Below are positions 57,665 through 64,000 of a stretch of 64,000 nt of DNA, piece by piece. This stretch comes from Streptomyces olivaceoviridis (lineage in GTDB: Bacteria; Actinomycetota; Actinomycetes; Streptomycetales; Streptomycetaceae). Made by a program: the position numbers and the translations under genes. Below the pieces are notes generated by a model. The model had not been told where the DNA came from. It saw only the letters and a program-made list of their open reading frames with translations, and made no database searches. Each line of letters begins with the position of its first letter. The stretch's first letter is position 1. The stretch spans positions 124,001 to 188,000 of the forward strand of contig NZ_BMUI01000018.1 in NCBI RefSeq assembly GCF_014650115.1, written 5' to 3'.

Positions 57665-57693
57665 TTGACAGTGCATACAAGCGCGTCAAATCT
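57665..57693 (+). promoter_or_regulatory. Promoter/operator of the TetR gene
   Basis: TTGACA (57665-57670) with a weak -10 AAATCT (57688-57693) at 17 nt. TTGAC (57665-57669) and GTCAA (57685-57689) form an inverted repeat spanning the spacer, suitable for autorepression by the TetR-type product. Confidence 0.45.
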
Positions 57694-57727
57694 GGGCGCA
57701 GAGTCGGTGTGGTCCAGGGAGGCGAGG

Positions 57728-58333
57728 ATGCCTGCTGCCCGGGAGTCGCTGTTGGACGCCGCGTACACGGCGCTCGCGCGCCGGCCGTGGTCCGCCGTGC
57801 GGATGGTCGACGTGGCCGCGTCGGCAGGGGTGTCCCGGCAGACCCTGTACAACGAGTTCGGCGGCAAGGACGGCCTCGCGCGGGCGCTGGTGCGGCGGGA
57901 GGCCGACGGTTACCTCGCCGGCGTGGAGCGGGCCCTGGCCGGCCCCACCGGGGCGCGGGACCGGCTCACCGCCACCGCCGAGTGGACGGCCACCGCCGCC
58001 CGGGACAACGTGCTGGTGCGGGCCATGCTCACGGGCTGCTGGACCGAGCGGCTGCCGAGCCCGCCGCTCACCGCCGTGCCCTCCACCAGCGCGGTACCGG
58101 CGCAGCGCCGGGCGGACGGGCCGCTGCCCGCGCCCCGCGACTTCGTGCGGATCGTCCGGGACCGCGCGGCGACCGCGCTGGCCGGTCCGGGCGCCGACCC
58201 GGCCGACACCGCGGAACTGCTCCGCTCCTGTGAGCTGGTCGTACGCCTCGCCCTGTCCTGCGTGGCGGCGCCGCCGGGGGAGGGCGGGATGGCGGAGCTG
58301 GTACGGGCGGTGCTGCCACGGCACCTGGTGTGA
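57728..58333 (+). CDS. TetR-family transcriptional regulator
   Basis: 201 residues from ATG 57728 with GGGAGG 8 nt upstream. N-terminal helix-turn-helix: LLDAAYTALARRPWSAVRMVDVAASAGVSRQTLYNEFGGKDGLARAL. The C-terminal ligand domain is helical and unremarkable. It may control its own promoter and possibly the convergent SMR exporter gene, but only the first has a visible operator candidate. Confidence 0.88.
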   Translation: MPAARESLLDAAYTALARRPWSAVRMVDVAASAGVSRQTLYNEFGGKDGLARALVRREADGYLAGVERALAGPTGARDRLTATAEWTATAARDNVLVRAMLTGCWTERLPSPPLTAVPSTSAVPAQRRADGPLPAPRDFVRIVRDRAATALAGPGADPADTAELLRSCELVVRLALSCVAAPPGEGGMAELVRAVLPRHLV

Positions 58334-58351
58334 AGGCCGGCGCCTCCCGAG

Positions 58352-58441
58352 CCCGGTGGGCCGACGGCGCTCGGTGGGCCGACGACGCCCGGCGGGCCGA
58401 CGACGCCCGGTGGACCGGCAGCGCGTGGTGGGCCGGGCCCG
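58352..58441. repeat. 18-bp tandem repeats between TetR and SMR genes
   Basis: Five 18-bp units (58352-58369, 58370-58387, 58388-58405, 58406-58423, 58424-58441) with consensus CCCGGTGGGCCGACGACG. The convergent SMR gene ends (minus strand) in GGCTCGGCCCACTAG, which resembles the unit, so the array looks like decayed copies of that 3' end. It fills the 115-bp gap; no hairpin terminator is seen. Confidence 0.85.
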
Positions 58442-58448
58442 ACAGCCC

Positions 58449-58772
58449 CTAGTGGGCCGAGCCCGAGAGCTGGAGTCCGATCACCCCGATGATGACCAGG
58501 CTGATCGACACGATCTTCAGGGTGGAGACCAGGTCGCCGAGGAAGACCATGCCGTAGATGGCGGTGCCCGCCGCGCCGATGCCGGTCCACACGGCGTAGG
58601 CGGGGCCGACGTCCAGCTTCCTCAGGGACAGGGTGAGCAGACCGAAGCTGCCCAGGGCGAACGACGCGAAGGCGATCGTCGGCCACAGGCGCGTGAACCC
58701 GTGCGAGAGCTTCAGGCACACGGCGAAGCCGGTCTCCAGTATCCCGGCCACTATGACCAGCAGCCACGCCAT
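58449..58772 (-). CDS. SMR-family small multidrug/guanidinium exporter
   Basis: 107 residues, ATG 58772-58770 with GGGAGGA 8 nt upstream. Four membrane segments in the canonical SMR layout; the essential Glu in helix 1 is present (IVAGILETGFAVCLKLS), as are the conserved AYAVWTGIGAAGTAIYG and the final helix IVSISLVIIGVIGLQL. SugE/Gdx-type rather than EmrE-type is suggested by AGILETGFAVCLK, so guanidinium export is possible. Functions as a proton-coupled dimer. A minus-strand CATAAT (58818-58813) is a candidate -10. Confidence 0.88.
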   Translation of the reverse strand: MAWLLVIVAGILETGFAVCLKLSHGFTRLWPTIAFASFALGSFGLLTLSLRKLDVGPAYAVWTGIGAAGTAIYGMVFLGDLVSTLKIVSISLVIIGVIGLQLSGSAH

Positions 58773-58856
58773 GTGCGGTCCTCCCGTTGATCCGGATCTC
58801 CGGCTCGGTGCGATTATGCACTTACCGGCCTCGCACCCCGGCAAACAACGCGAGGC

Positions 58857-59867
58857 TCAGTCGCCTTCCTTGCGCTCCCTGGTGGCCAGCAGCCGGCGCA
58901 GCGAGTACAGCCGTGCCGGGTCCGCGTGTCCCTCCGCCACCCACGCGTCCAGCGCGCAGTCCGGCTCGTCGTGGCTGCACGCGCGCGGGCAGCCCGCCGT
59001 ACCGGGTTCGAGGTCGGGGAAGGCGTGGATCACCCGGGACGGGTCGACGTGCGCGAGTCCGAAGGAGCGGACCCCCGGGGTGTCGACGACCCAGCCTCCC
59101 CCGTCGGCCAGCGGCAGGGCGAGGGCGGAGGTGGTGGTGTGCCGGCCCCGGCCGGTCACCGCGTTGACGTGTCCCGTCAAACGCCGGCGCTCCTGCGGCA
59201 CCAGCGCGTTGACCAGCGTCGTCTTGCCGACGCCCGAGTGACCCACGAACGCGGTGATCTTGCCGTCGAGGTGCTCGCGGACCCGGTCCGACGCGTCCCC
59301 GTTCTCCAGTTCCCCGCGGCTGGTGACGACGTACGGGATGTCGAGGGCGCCGTACAGCTCCAGCAGCTTGTCCGGCGGGGCCAGGTCCGACTTGGTCATC
59401 ACCAGCAGCGGCTCCAGACCGCCGTCGAAGGCCGCGACGAGGCAGCGGTCGATCAGCCGGGGGCGGGGCTCGGGATCGGCCAGGGCCGTCACGATCGCCA
59501 GCTGGTCGGCGTTGGCGACGACCACCCGCTCGTACGGATCGTCGTCGTCGGCCGTGCGGCGCAGCACCGACGTCCGCTCCTCGATGCGGACGATCCGCGC
59601 GAGCGTGTCCTTCATGCCGGACAGGTCACCGACCAGGGCCACCCGGTCGCCCACCACGGCCGCCTTGCGGCCCAGCTCACGCGCCTTCATCGCCATTACG
59701 ACCCGGTCCTCGACCAGGCAGGTCAGCCGTCCCCGGTCGACGGTGAGGACCATGCCCTCGGCCGCGTCCTCGTGCTTGGGCCGGATGTTCGTCCGCGGCC
59801 GGTTTCCCTTGCGGTTGGGACGGCTGCGGATGTCGTCCTCGTCGGTGTGCTTGCCGTAGCGGCGCAT
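58857..59867 (-). CDS. rsgA: Ribosome small-subunit GTPase RsgA (YjeQ)
   Basis: 336 residues, ATG 59867-59865. Circularly permuted GTPase: an N-terminal OB-fold (about 35-105), then G4 (TKSDL) before G1 (GHSGVGKTT) and G3 (DTPGV), followed by the RsgA zinc knuckle CPRACSHDEPDC. Assists late maturation of the 30S subunit by GTP hydrolysis. Its start lies 12 nt after the stop codon of aroA in the same direction, so they form an operon, the pairing also seen in mycobacteria. Confidence 0.94.
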   Translation of the reverse strand: MRRYGKHTDEDDIRSRPNRKGNRPRTNIRPKHEDAAEGMVLTVDRGRLTCLVEDRVVMAMKARELGRKAAVVGDRVALVGDLSGMKDTLARIVRIEERTSVLRRTADDDDPYERVVVANADQLAIVTALADPEPRPRLIDRCLVAAFDGGLEPLLVMTKSDLAPPDKLLELYGALDIPYVVTSRGELENGDASDRVREHLDGKITAFVGHSGVGKTTLVNALVPQERRRLTGHVNAVTGRGRHTTTSALALPLADGGGWVVDTPGVRSFGLAHVDPSRVIHAFPDLEPGTAGCPRACSHDEPDCALDAWVAEGHADPARLYSLRRLLATRERKEGD

Positions 59868-59878
59868 GGCGTACGTCC

Positions 59879-61195
59879 CTACTGCCCGAGCATCCCGGTC
59901 CACAGCTCGGGGAAGTCCGGCAGGGTCTTCGCCGTCGTCGCCACGTCCTCGATCCGCACGCCCGGCACGGCCAGGCCGATGATCGCACCGGCAGTCGCCA
60001 TGCGGTGGTCCTCATAGGTGTGGAAGGTCCCGCCGTGCAGCGCGCGCGGGCGGATGTGCAGGCCGTCGGCCGTCTCCGTGACGTCACCACCCAGCTCGTT
60101 GATCTCCTTGGTGAGCGCGGCCAGCCGGTCCGTCTCGTGCAGCCGCAGATGGGCCACGCCCCGCAGGGTGGACGGCGAGTCGGCGAGCGCGGCCACCGCC
60201 GCGATGCCCGGGGTCAGCTCGCCCACGTCACCGAGGTCCACGTCGATGCCGTGGATCGCCCCCGAACCGGTGAACTCAAGGCCGTACTCGGTGAGTTCGC
60301 AGGAACCACCCATCTCGGTGAAGATCTCCCGCAGCCGGTCACCCGGCTGGGTGGTACGGGCCGGCCAGTCCGGGATCACCACCTTGCCGCCGGTGACCAG
60401 GGCCGCCGCCAGGAACGGCTGCGCGTTGGACAGATCCGGCTCGATCGTCAGGTCCCGCCCGAGCAGCGCGCCCGGCGTCACCCGCCACACGTTCGGCTCG
60501 CCGCCCGACTCCGGGGTGTCCACCTGGGCGCCGACCGCGCGCAGCATGTCCACCGTCATCCGGATGTGCGGCATCGAGGGCAGGCTGGCACCGGTGTGGC
60601 GGACCTCCACGCCCTGGTTGAAACGGGGGCCCGACAGCAGCAGCGCCGACACGAACTGCGAGGACGAGGAGGCGTCGATCGACACCGGGCCGCCGTCCAG
60701 GGCCCCGCCGCCCTGCACGGTCAGCGGCAGCGTGCCCCGGCCGTCGTCGTCGATCCGGGCGCCGAGCACCCGCAGGGCGTCGATCACGCCGTTCAGGGGA
60801 CGCTCGTACGACCGCGGGTCACCGTCGAACCGGACAGGGCCGTCGGCCAGCGCGGCCACCGGCGGCAGGAACCGCATCACCGTGCCCGCGTTGCCGACGT
60901 CGACCGTGGCCGGGCCGGACAGGCCCGTGGGCAGCACCCGCCAGGCCTCGCCGGTGCCGTCCGGGCCCACCCCCTCCTCGATCTCCACGCCCATGGCTCT
61001 GAGGGCACCGGCCATCAGCAGGGTGTCCCGGGACCGCAGCGGGCGGCGCAGCCAGCCGGGCTCGGAGGCCAGGGCCGCGAGGACGAGGGCGCGGTTGGTG
61101 ACCGACTTGGACCCCGGCACGTGGACCGTCGCGTCGACGGCTCCGCTCGCGTGCGGGGCGGGCCAGAGGGCGGTGGAGGAGGTGTTCGGGGCCAT
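59879..61195 (-). CDS. aroA: 3-phosphoshikimate 1-carboxyvinyltransferase (EPSP synthase)
   Basis: 438 residues, ATG 61195-61193. EPSP synthase signatures: PGSKSVTNRALVLAALA near the N-terminus, GNAGTVMRFLPPVAAL, and LRLHETDRLAALTKEINELG with EDHRMATAGAIIGL at the end. It joins shikimate-3-phosphate and PEP in the shikimate pathway; Gly-Asn-Ala-Gly-Thr-Val-Met suggests a class with standard PEP site. On the minus strand TATAAA (61209-61204) lies 8 nt before the start codon, implying a leaderless mRNA. It is followed by rsgA. Confidence 0.95.
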   Translation of the reverse strand: MAPNTSSTALWPAPHASGAVDATVHVPGSKSVTNRALVLAALASEPGWLRRPLRSRDTLLMAGALRAMGVEIEEGVGPDGTGEAWRVLPTGLSGPATVDVGNAGTVMRFLPPVAALADGPVRFDGDPRSYERPLNGVIDALRVLGARIDDDGRGTLPLTVQGGGALDGGPVSIDASSSSQFVSALLLSGPRFNQGVEVRHTGASLPSMPHIRMTVDMLRAVGAQVDTPESGGEPNVWRVTPGALLGRDLTIEPDLSNAQPFLAAALVTGGKVVIPDWPARTTQPGDRLREIFTEMGGSCELTEYGLEFTGSGAIHGIDVDLGDVGELTPGIAAVAALADSPSTLRGVAHLRLHETDRLAALTKEINELGGDVTETADGLHIRPRALHGGTFHTYEDHRMATAGAIIGLAVPGVRIEDVATTAKTLPDFPELWTGMLGQ

Positions 61196-61223
61196 GGGGC
61201 CACTTTATAAGGAGGCCGCGCCG

Positions 61224-61946
61224 TCAACCCTCCAGCAGCCAGCGGCCCCCGCCGATCAGCGAGCACAGCGACACCGCGTGGAACAGGAACAGCCACAGGC
61301 CCGCCGGCACGTGCGTCAGCCGCGACAACTGGTCCGCGTCCGAGTCCCCCGCCCCCGACCGGGACCGCTTGGCCTGGAGCTCGAACGGCGGCCGTACCCC
61401 GCCGGACAGCAGGAACCACACCACCGCGTACGCGAACGCGGCCTGCACCTGCGGCCCCGCCAGCCAGGACACCAGCAGGAAGGCCCCGCCCGCGAGGACC
61501 ACGGTCAGCACGCCGTACGCGTTGCGGATCATCACCAGCATCGCCACCAGCAGGGCCGTGGCCGCCCACAGCAGGAGGGTGATGCGCCCGGCGGCCAGCA
61601 GCGCGGCCCCGCCGAGGCCGAGCAGCGAGGGGGCCGTGTAGCCCGCGGCGGCCGTCAGGATCATGCCCAGCCCGTACGGCTTGCCCCGGCTCACGGTGAG
61701 CCCGCTGGTGTCCGAGTGCAGCCGGATCCCGGTGAGCTGCCGGCCGGTGACCAGCGCGACCAGACCGTGACCGCCCTCGTGCGCGATGGTGATCGCGTTG
61801 CGGGATATCCGCCACACCGGGTGCGGGACGACCACGGCGAGCGCGGCGGCCAGCGTGGCCAGCACCACCCACAGGTCGGGATCGGGCTGGGTGCCGGTGA
61901 GCCGGTCCCAGAGGTCGGGCAGCGCGGTGGCGGCGAGGCTGTCCAT
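61224..61946 (-). CDS. M50-family-like membrane metalloprotease
   Basis: 240 residues, ATG 61946-61944; the frame is open 23 codons further but those are antisense to the SRAP start. HEGGH in ITIAHEGGHGLVALVTG gives the zinc site within a membrane segment, and LTGIRLHSDTSGLT follows as in site-2-like actinobacterial M50 proteins. About six membrane segments. Such enzymes cleave membrane-embedded substrates, but this short form lacks a PDZ domain and a clear NPDG-type third ligand, so activity is uncertain. Divergent from the SRAP gene across 50 nt. Confidence 0.83.
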   Translation of the reverse strand: MDSLAATALPDLWDRLTGTQPDPDLWVVLATLAAALAVVVPHPVWRISRNAITIAHEGGHGLVALVTGRQLTGIRLHSDTSGLTVSRGKPYGLGMILTAAAGYTAPSLLGLGGAALLAAGRITLLLWAATALLVAMLVMIRNAYGVLTVVLAGGAFLLVSWLAGPQVQAAFAYAVVWFLLSGGVRPPFELQAKRSRSGAGDSDADQLSRLTHVPAGLWLFLFHAVSLCSLIGGGRWLLEG

Positions 61947-61996
61947 CGGTCGGAGTGGCTCCCTGTACTGGTACGGAATCTGGCAGTGTGGCACGT

Positions 61997-62812
61997 ATGT
62001 GCGGACGGTATGCATCGAGTCGTAGGCCCGAGGATCTCGCGGGAGTCTTCGAAGTCGAGATGAGGGAGCCCGAGGAGAGCCTGGGGCCCGACTACAACGT
62101 GGCGCCGACCAAGGAGGTCTACGCCGTCCTGGACCGCCCCCTGAAAGACGCGGACTCCCCGCGCCCGGTTCGCCAGCTGCGCACGCTGAAGTGGGGCCTG
62201 GTCCCGTCCTGGGCCAAGACCCCGGAGGGCGGCGCCCGGATGATCAACGCCCGCGCGGAGACCGTCCACGAGAAGCCCGCCTACCGGCGCGCCTTCGCCA
62301 CCCGCCGCTGCATCCTGCCGGCCGACGGCTACTACGAGTGGGTCACCGGCGCGCAGGAGCGCGACCTGGAGGTGGAGGGGAAGAAGAAGAGGCCGCGCAA
62401 GCAGCCGTACTTCGTGCTGCCCGCCGACGGCTCGGTGTTCGCGATAGCCGGCCTGTACGAGTTCTGGCGCGACCGGACCCTGCCCGACGACCACCCGCGG
62501 GCCTGGTGGGTCACCTGTTCGGTGATCACCACCGAGGCCGAGCAGACCCCGCTGGCCGTGGCCCCGGCCGAGGGCCCGCGCTCCCTCGCCGAGATCCACC
62601 CCCGGATGCCGCTGATGCTCACCCCGGACCGCTGGGACGCCTGGCTCGACCCCTCCCGCACCGACCCCGACGACCTGCGCGAGCTGCTCGCCCCGCCCCC
62701 GGCCGGCCTGATGCGCGCCTACCCGGTCTCCACCGCCGTCAGCAACGTCCGCAACAACGGCCCGGAGCTGCTGAAGGAGCTGGAGGGTCCGGAAGAGGGC
62801 ACACTCTTCTGA
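61997..62812 (+). CDS. SRAP/HMCES-YedK family abasic-site protein
   Basis: 271 residues from ATG 61997. The start is decided by biology: the catalytic Cys must become residue 1 after Met removal, and the protein begins MCGRYASS. CAGTGT (61984-61989) lies 7 nt upstream, so the mRNA is leaderless. Other SRAP residues: N in NVAPT and MINARAET, Glu in ADGYYEW, and His in AEIHPRMPLML. The protein forms a covalent thiazolidine link with abasic sites in single-stranded DNA, shielding them. It lies near aroA and rsgA as in mycobacteria. Confidence 0.95.
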   Translation: MCGRYASSRRPEDLAGVFEVEMREPEESLGPDYNVAPTKEVYAVLDRPLKDADSPRPVRQLRTLKWGLVPSWAKTPEGGARMINARAETVHEKPAYRRAFATRRCILPADGYYEWVTGAQERDLEVEGKKKRPRKQPYFVLPADGSVFAIAGLYEFWRDRTLPDDHPRAWWVTCSVITTEAEQTPLAVAPAEGPRSLAEIHPRMPLMLTPDRWDAWLDPSRTDPDDLRELLAPPPAGLMRAYPVSTAVSNVRNNGPELLKELEGPEEGTLF

Positions 62813-62813
62813 C

Positions 62814-63479
62814 GTGACGGATGTGACCGACATGACTGATGTGACCGATGTTACTTCCCAGACGGTCGGTACGGAGGCCGGGGACGCCCGGATCACCTGG
62901 CACACGGCGAAGAAGGAACGGCTGGTGCTGGCCGTGAGCCACGGCGCCGGCGGCGGCATCGAGGCACGCGACCTCCGGGCGCTCGCGGCCACGCTGCCCG
63001 CCGACGGCGTGACGGTCGCCCTCGTCGAGCAGCCCTGGCGGGTCGCCGGCAAGAAGGTCGCTCCCGCGCCGAAGACGCTGGACACCGGGTGGCGGGGCGT
63101 ATGGCCCGCGCTCACCGGGCCGGGCCTGCCGGTGATCTCCGGGGGCCGCAGCGCCGGCGCCCGGGTCGCCTGCCGCACGGCGGCCGAGCTGGGCGCGCAC
63201 GCCGTGCTCGCGCTGGGCTTCCCGCTGCACCCGCCGGGCAAGCCGGAGAAGTCCCGGGCGGACGAGCTGCTGGGGGCCGGGGTGCCCACGCTGGTCGTCC
63301 AGGGCGGCAACGACCCCTTCGGGAAGCCGGCGGAGTTCCCGGAGGGTGATTTCCGGCTCATCGAGGTGCCGTACGGCGATCACGGGTTCGCCGTTCCCCG
63401 GCGCGCGGAGCTCACCCAGGAGCGGGCGCTGGAGATCATCACCGGCGCGGTACGGGAGTGGACCGCGTCACTCGGGTGA
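62814..63479 (+). CDS. Alpha/beta hydrolase (KANSL3/Tex30-like)
   Basis: 221 residues from GTG 62814, one base after the SRAP stop. The first codons are a 9-bp tandem repeat (VTD-MTD-VTD), so the true start may be further in. Fold markers: SHGAGGGIEARDL (oxyanion loop), GGRSAGARVACR (Ser nucleophile in GxSxG), VVQGGNDPFGKP (Asp), and PYGDHGFAVP (His). The catalytic triad is complete. Related proteins are small dienelactone-hydrolase-like enzymes of unknown substrate. It is immediately followed by the sigR promoter. Confidence 0.82.
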   Translation: MTDVTDMTDVTDVTSQTVGTEAGDARITWHTAKKERLVLAVSHGAGGGIEARDLRALAATLPADGVTVALVEQPWRVAGKKVAPAPKTLDTGWRGVWPALTGPGLPVISGGRSAGARVACRTAAELGAHAVLALGFPLHPPGKPEKSRADELLGAGVPTLVVQGGNDPFGKPAEFPEGDFRLIEVPYGDHGFAVPRRAELTQERALEIITGAVREWTASLG

Positions 63480-63482
63480 CCC

Positions 63483-63509
63483 GGGAATGTTGTGCGGTGG
63501 GCCGCTGTT
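63483..63509 (+). promoter_or_regulatory. SigR-type promoter upstream of sigR (autoregulatory)
   Basis: GGGAAT (63483-63488), exactly 18 nt, GTT (63507-63509), matching the SigR consensus. Transcripts from here would start near 63516 and include the upstream ATG 63570, giving the longer isoform; a second -10 candidate TATCCT (63682-63687) further down would give transcripts encoding only the short form. Confidence 0.85.
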
Positions 63510-63569
63510 GAGCGGGACGGAAGTGCCGACGGGTTCGGCACCGACGTCGAGGGAGAGGAAGTCCGCCGC

Positions 63570-64000
63570 ATGGGTTCGACCATCTGCCCGGCTCGCAGCA
63601 GCCGCACTGACCTGGACTGGTCCGTGCTGCACGCGGCCAAGATCGCTCCTATTCGAGCGGCGGCAGGCACGGGTCGTGTTCTATCCTCCGAATCGAGTGG
63701 GATCGGTTTCGGTTCCACCCGGGATCTTGAGGAGGTGGGTCCGGTCACCGGTACCGACGCAGGGACCGACAACGGCCAGGCGGAGCTGCCCGAGGGCCAG
63801 GGCGTCAGCGCGGACGCGTCCGACGAGTCGACCGCGGAGCGCAGCGCGCGCTTCGAGCGGGACGCACTCGAATTCCTCGACCAGATGTACTCGGCCGCGC
63901 TGCGCATGACGCGCAACCCGGCCGACGCCGAGGACCTGGTGCAGGAGACGTACGCCAAGGCGTACGCGTCCTTCCACCAGTTCCGCGAGGGCACCAACCT
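63570..64000 (+). CDS. sigR: ECF sigma factor SigR (partial; long isoform start)
   Basis: Open to the window edge. ATG 63570 starts the long form; GTG 63735, exactly 55 codons later, starts the short form ([12 protein letters not shown]...), with GAGGAG immediately before it. Region 2 is clear: [49 protein letters not shown]. In Streptomyces SigR directs the thiol-oxidative stress response under control of the zinc anti-sigma factor RsrA, and an unstable form with a 55-residue extension is made from the SigR-dependent promoter, giving feedback. All three parts (promoter, long start, short start) are visible here. The rest of sigR and rsrA lie beyond the window. Confidence 0.93.

Noticed and set aside
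58773..58860. Guanidine riboswitch upstream of the SMR gene
   Set aside because: Neither paired ACGR-loop hairpins (guanidine-II) nor a recognisable guanidine-I or III core was found in the short leader.
61196..61235. TTGACG on the minus strand as -35 for aroA
   Set aside because: The spacer to TATAAA is only 12 nt. The -10 alone is retained as evidence for a leaderless start.

Overview
The window is chromosomal DNA of a Streptomyces-type actinomycete. Evidence: very high GC with strong G/C in third codon positions, frequent GTG starts, many genes with a -10 box 6-9 nt before the start codon and no Shine-Dalgarno (leaderless mRNAs), a WhiB-family gene (wblC), a GGAAT-N18-GTT promoter class with its sigma factor sigR at the right edge, and a gene order that matches the Mycobacterium Rv3193c-Rv3228 neighbourhood (DUF3152, moeZ, ATL, adnAB, nudC, mycoredoxin, uvrD2, whiB7, ABC1 kinase, ThiF-like, Zincin_2, PDZ-Lon, UPF0182; further on SRAP, aroA, rsgA, sigH/sigR). 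No phage, IS element, CRISPR array or rRNA was seen.

Left part (1-12.7 kb): the end of an alpha/beta hydrolase and a DUF3152 zinc-protease-like protein, then a four-gene peptide-type ABC importer. The importer is preceded by a 31-codon leader peptide and an intrinsic-terminator hairpin that look like an attenuator. From 7.5 to 12.6 kb lies a tightly coupled set: PelF-like glycosyltransferase, polytopic membrane protein, 40-codon ORF, NAD-dependent epimerase and spherulin-4/GH135-like hydrolase. This resembles a minimal Pel- or galactosaminogalactan-like exopolysaccharide locus and is the best candidate for an undescribed system.

Middle part (12.7-38 kb): moeZ behind a SigR-type promoter; two paralogous secreted tripeptidyl-peptidase-like lipoproteins on the minus strand; a 963-residue flippase-like protein with a kinase-like domain; then a DNA-repair and stress block (ATL, adnA, adnB, M20 peptidase, nudC, mycoredoxin with a SigR-type promoter, uvrD2). 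wblC follows behind a roughly 600-nt leader holding an AT-rich WhiB7-type promoter, a 107-codon uORF and a terminator. After it come a small basic protein, a zinc-ribbon protein, an ABC1 kinase, a ThiF/E1-like protein and a YgjP-type metallopeptidase.

Right part (39-64 kb): a TerD-AIM24 fusion with two more AIM24 genes; Nudix and Zincin_2; an SDR; moaE; a small membrane protein; PDZ-Lon; UPF0182; two initiator tRNA genes flanking a Sel1-repeat gene; a Fur-family regulator divergent from katA with an inverted repeat inside the katA promoter; a CBS protein; hisN; TetR and SMR genes; rsgA-aroA; an M50 protease; SRAP; a hydrolase; and the start of sigR with its own SigR-type promoter and a 55-residue upstream-extended isoform. 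SigR-type promoters at moeZ, mycoredoxin and sigR tie together sulfur/thiol functions. Short degenerate tandem repeats recur in intergenic DNA, in three cases as echoes of a gene's 3' end.
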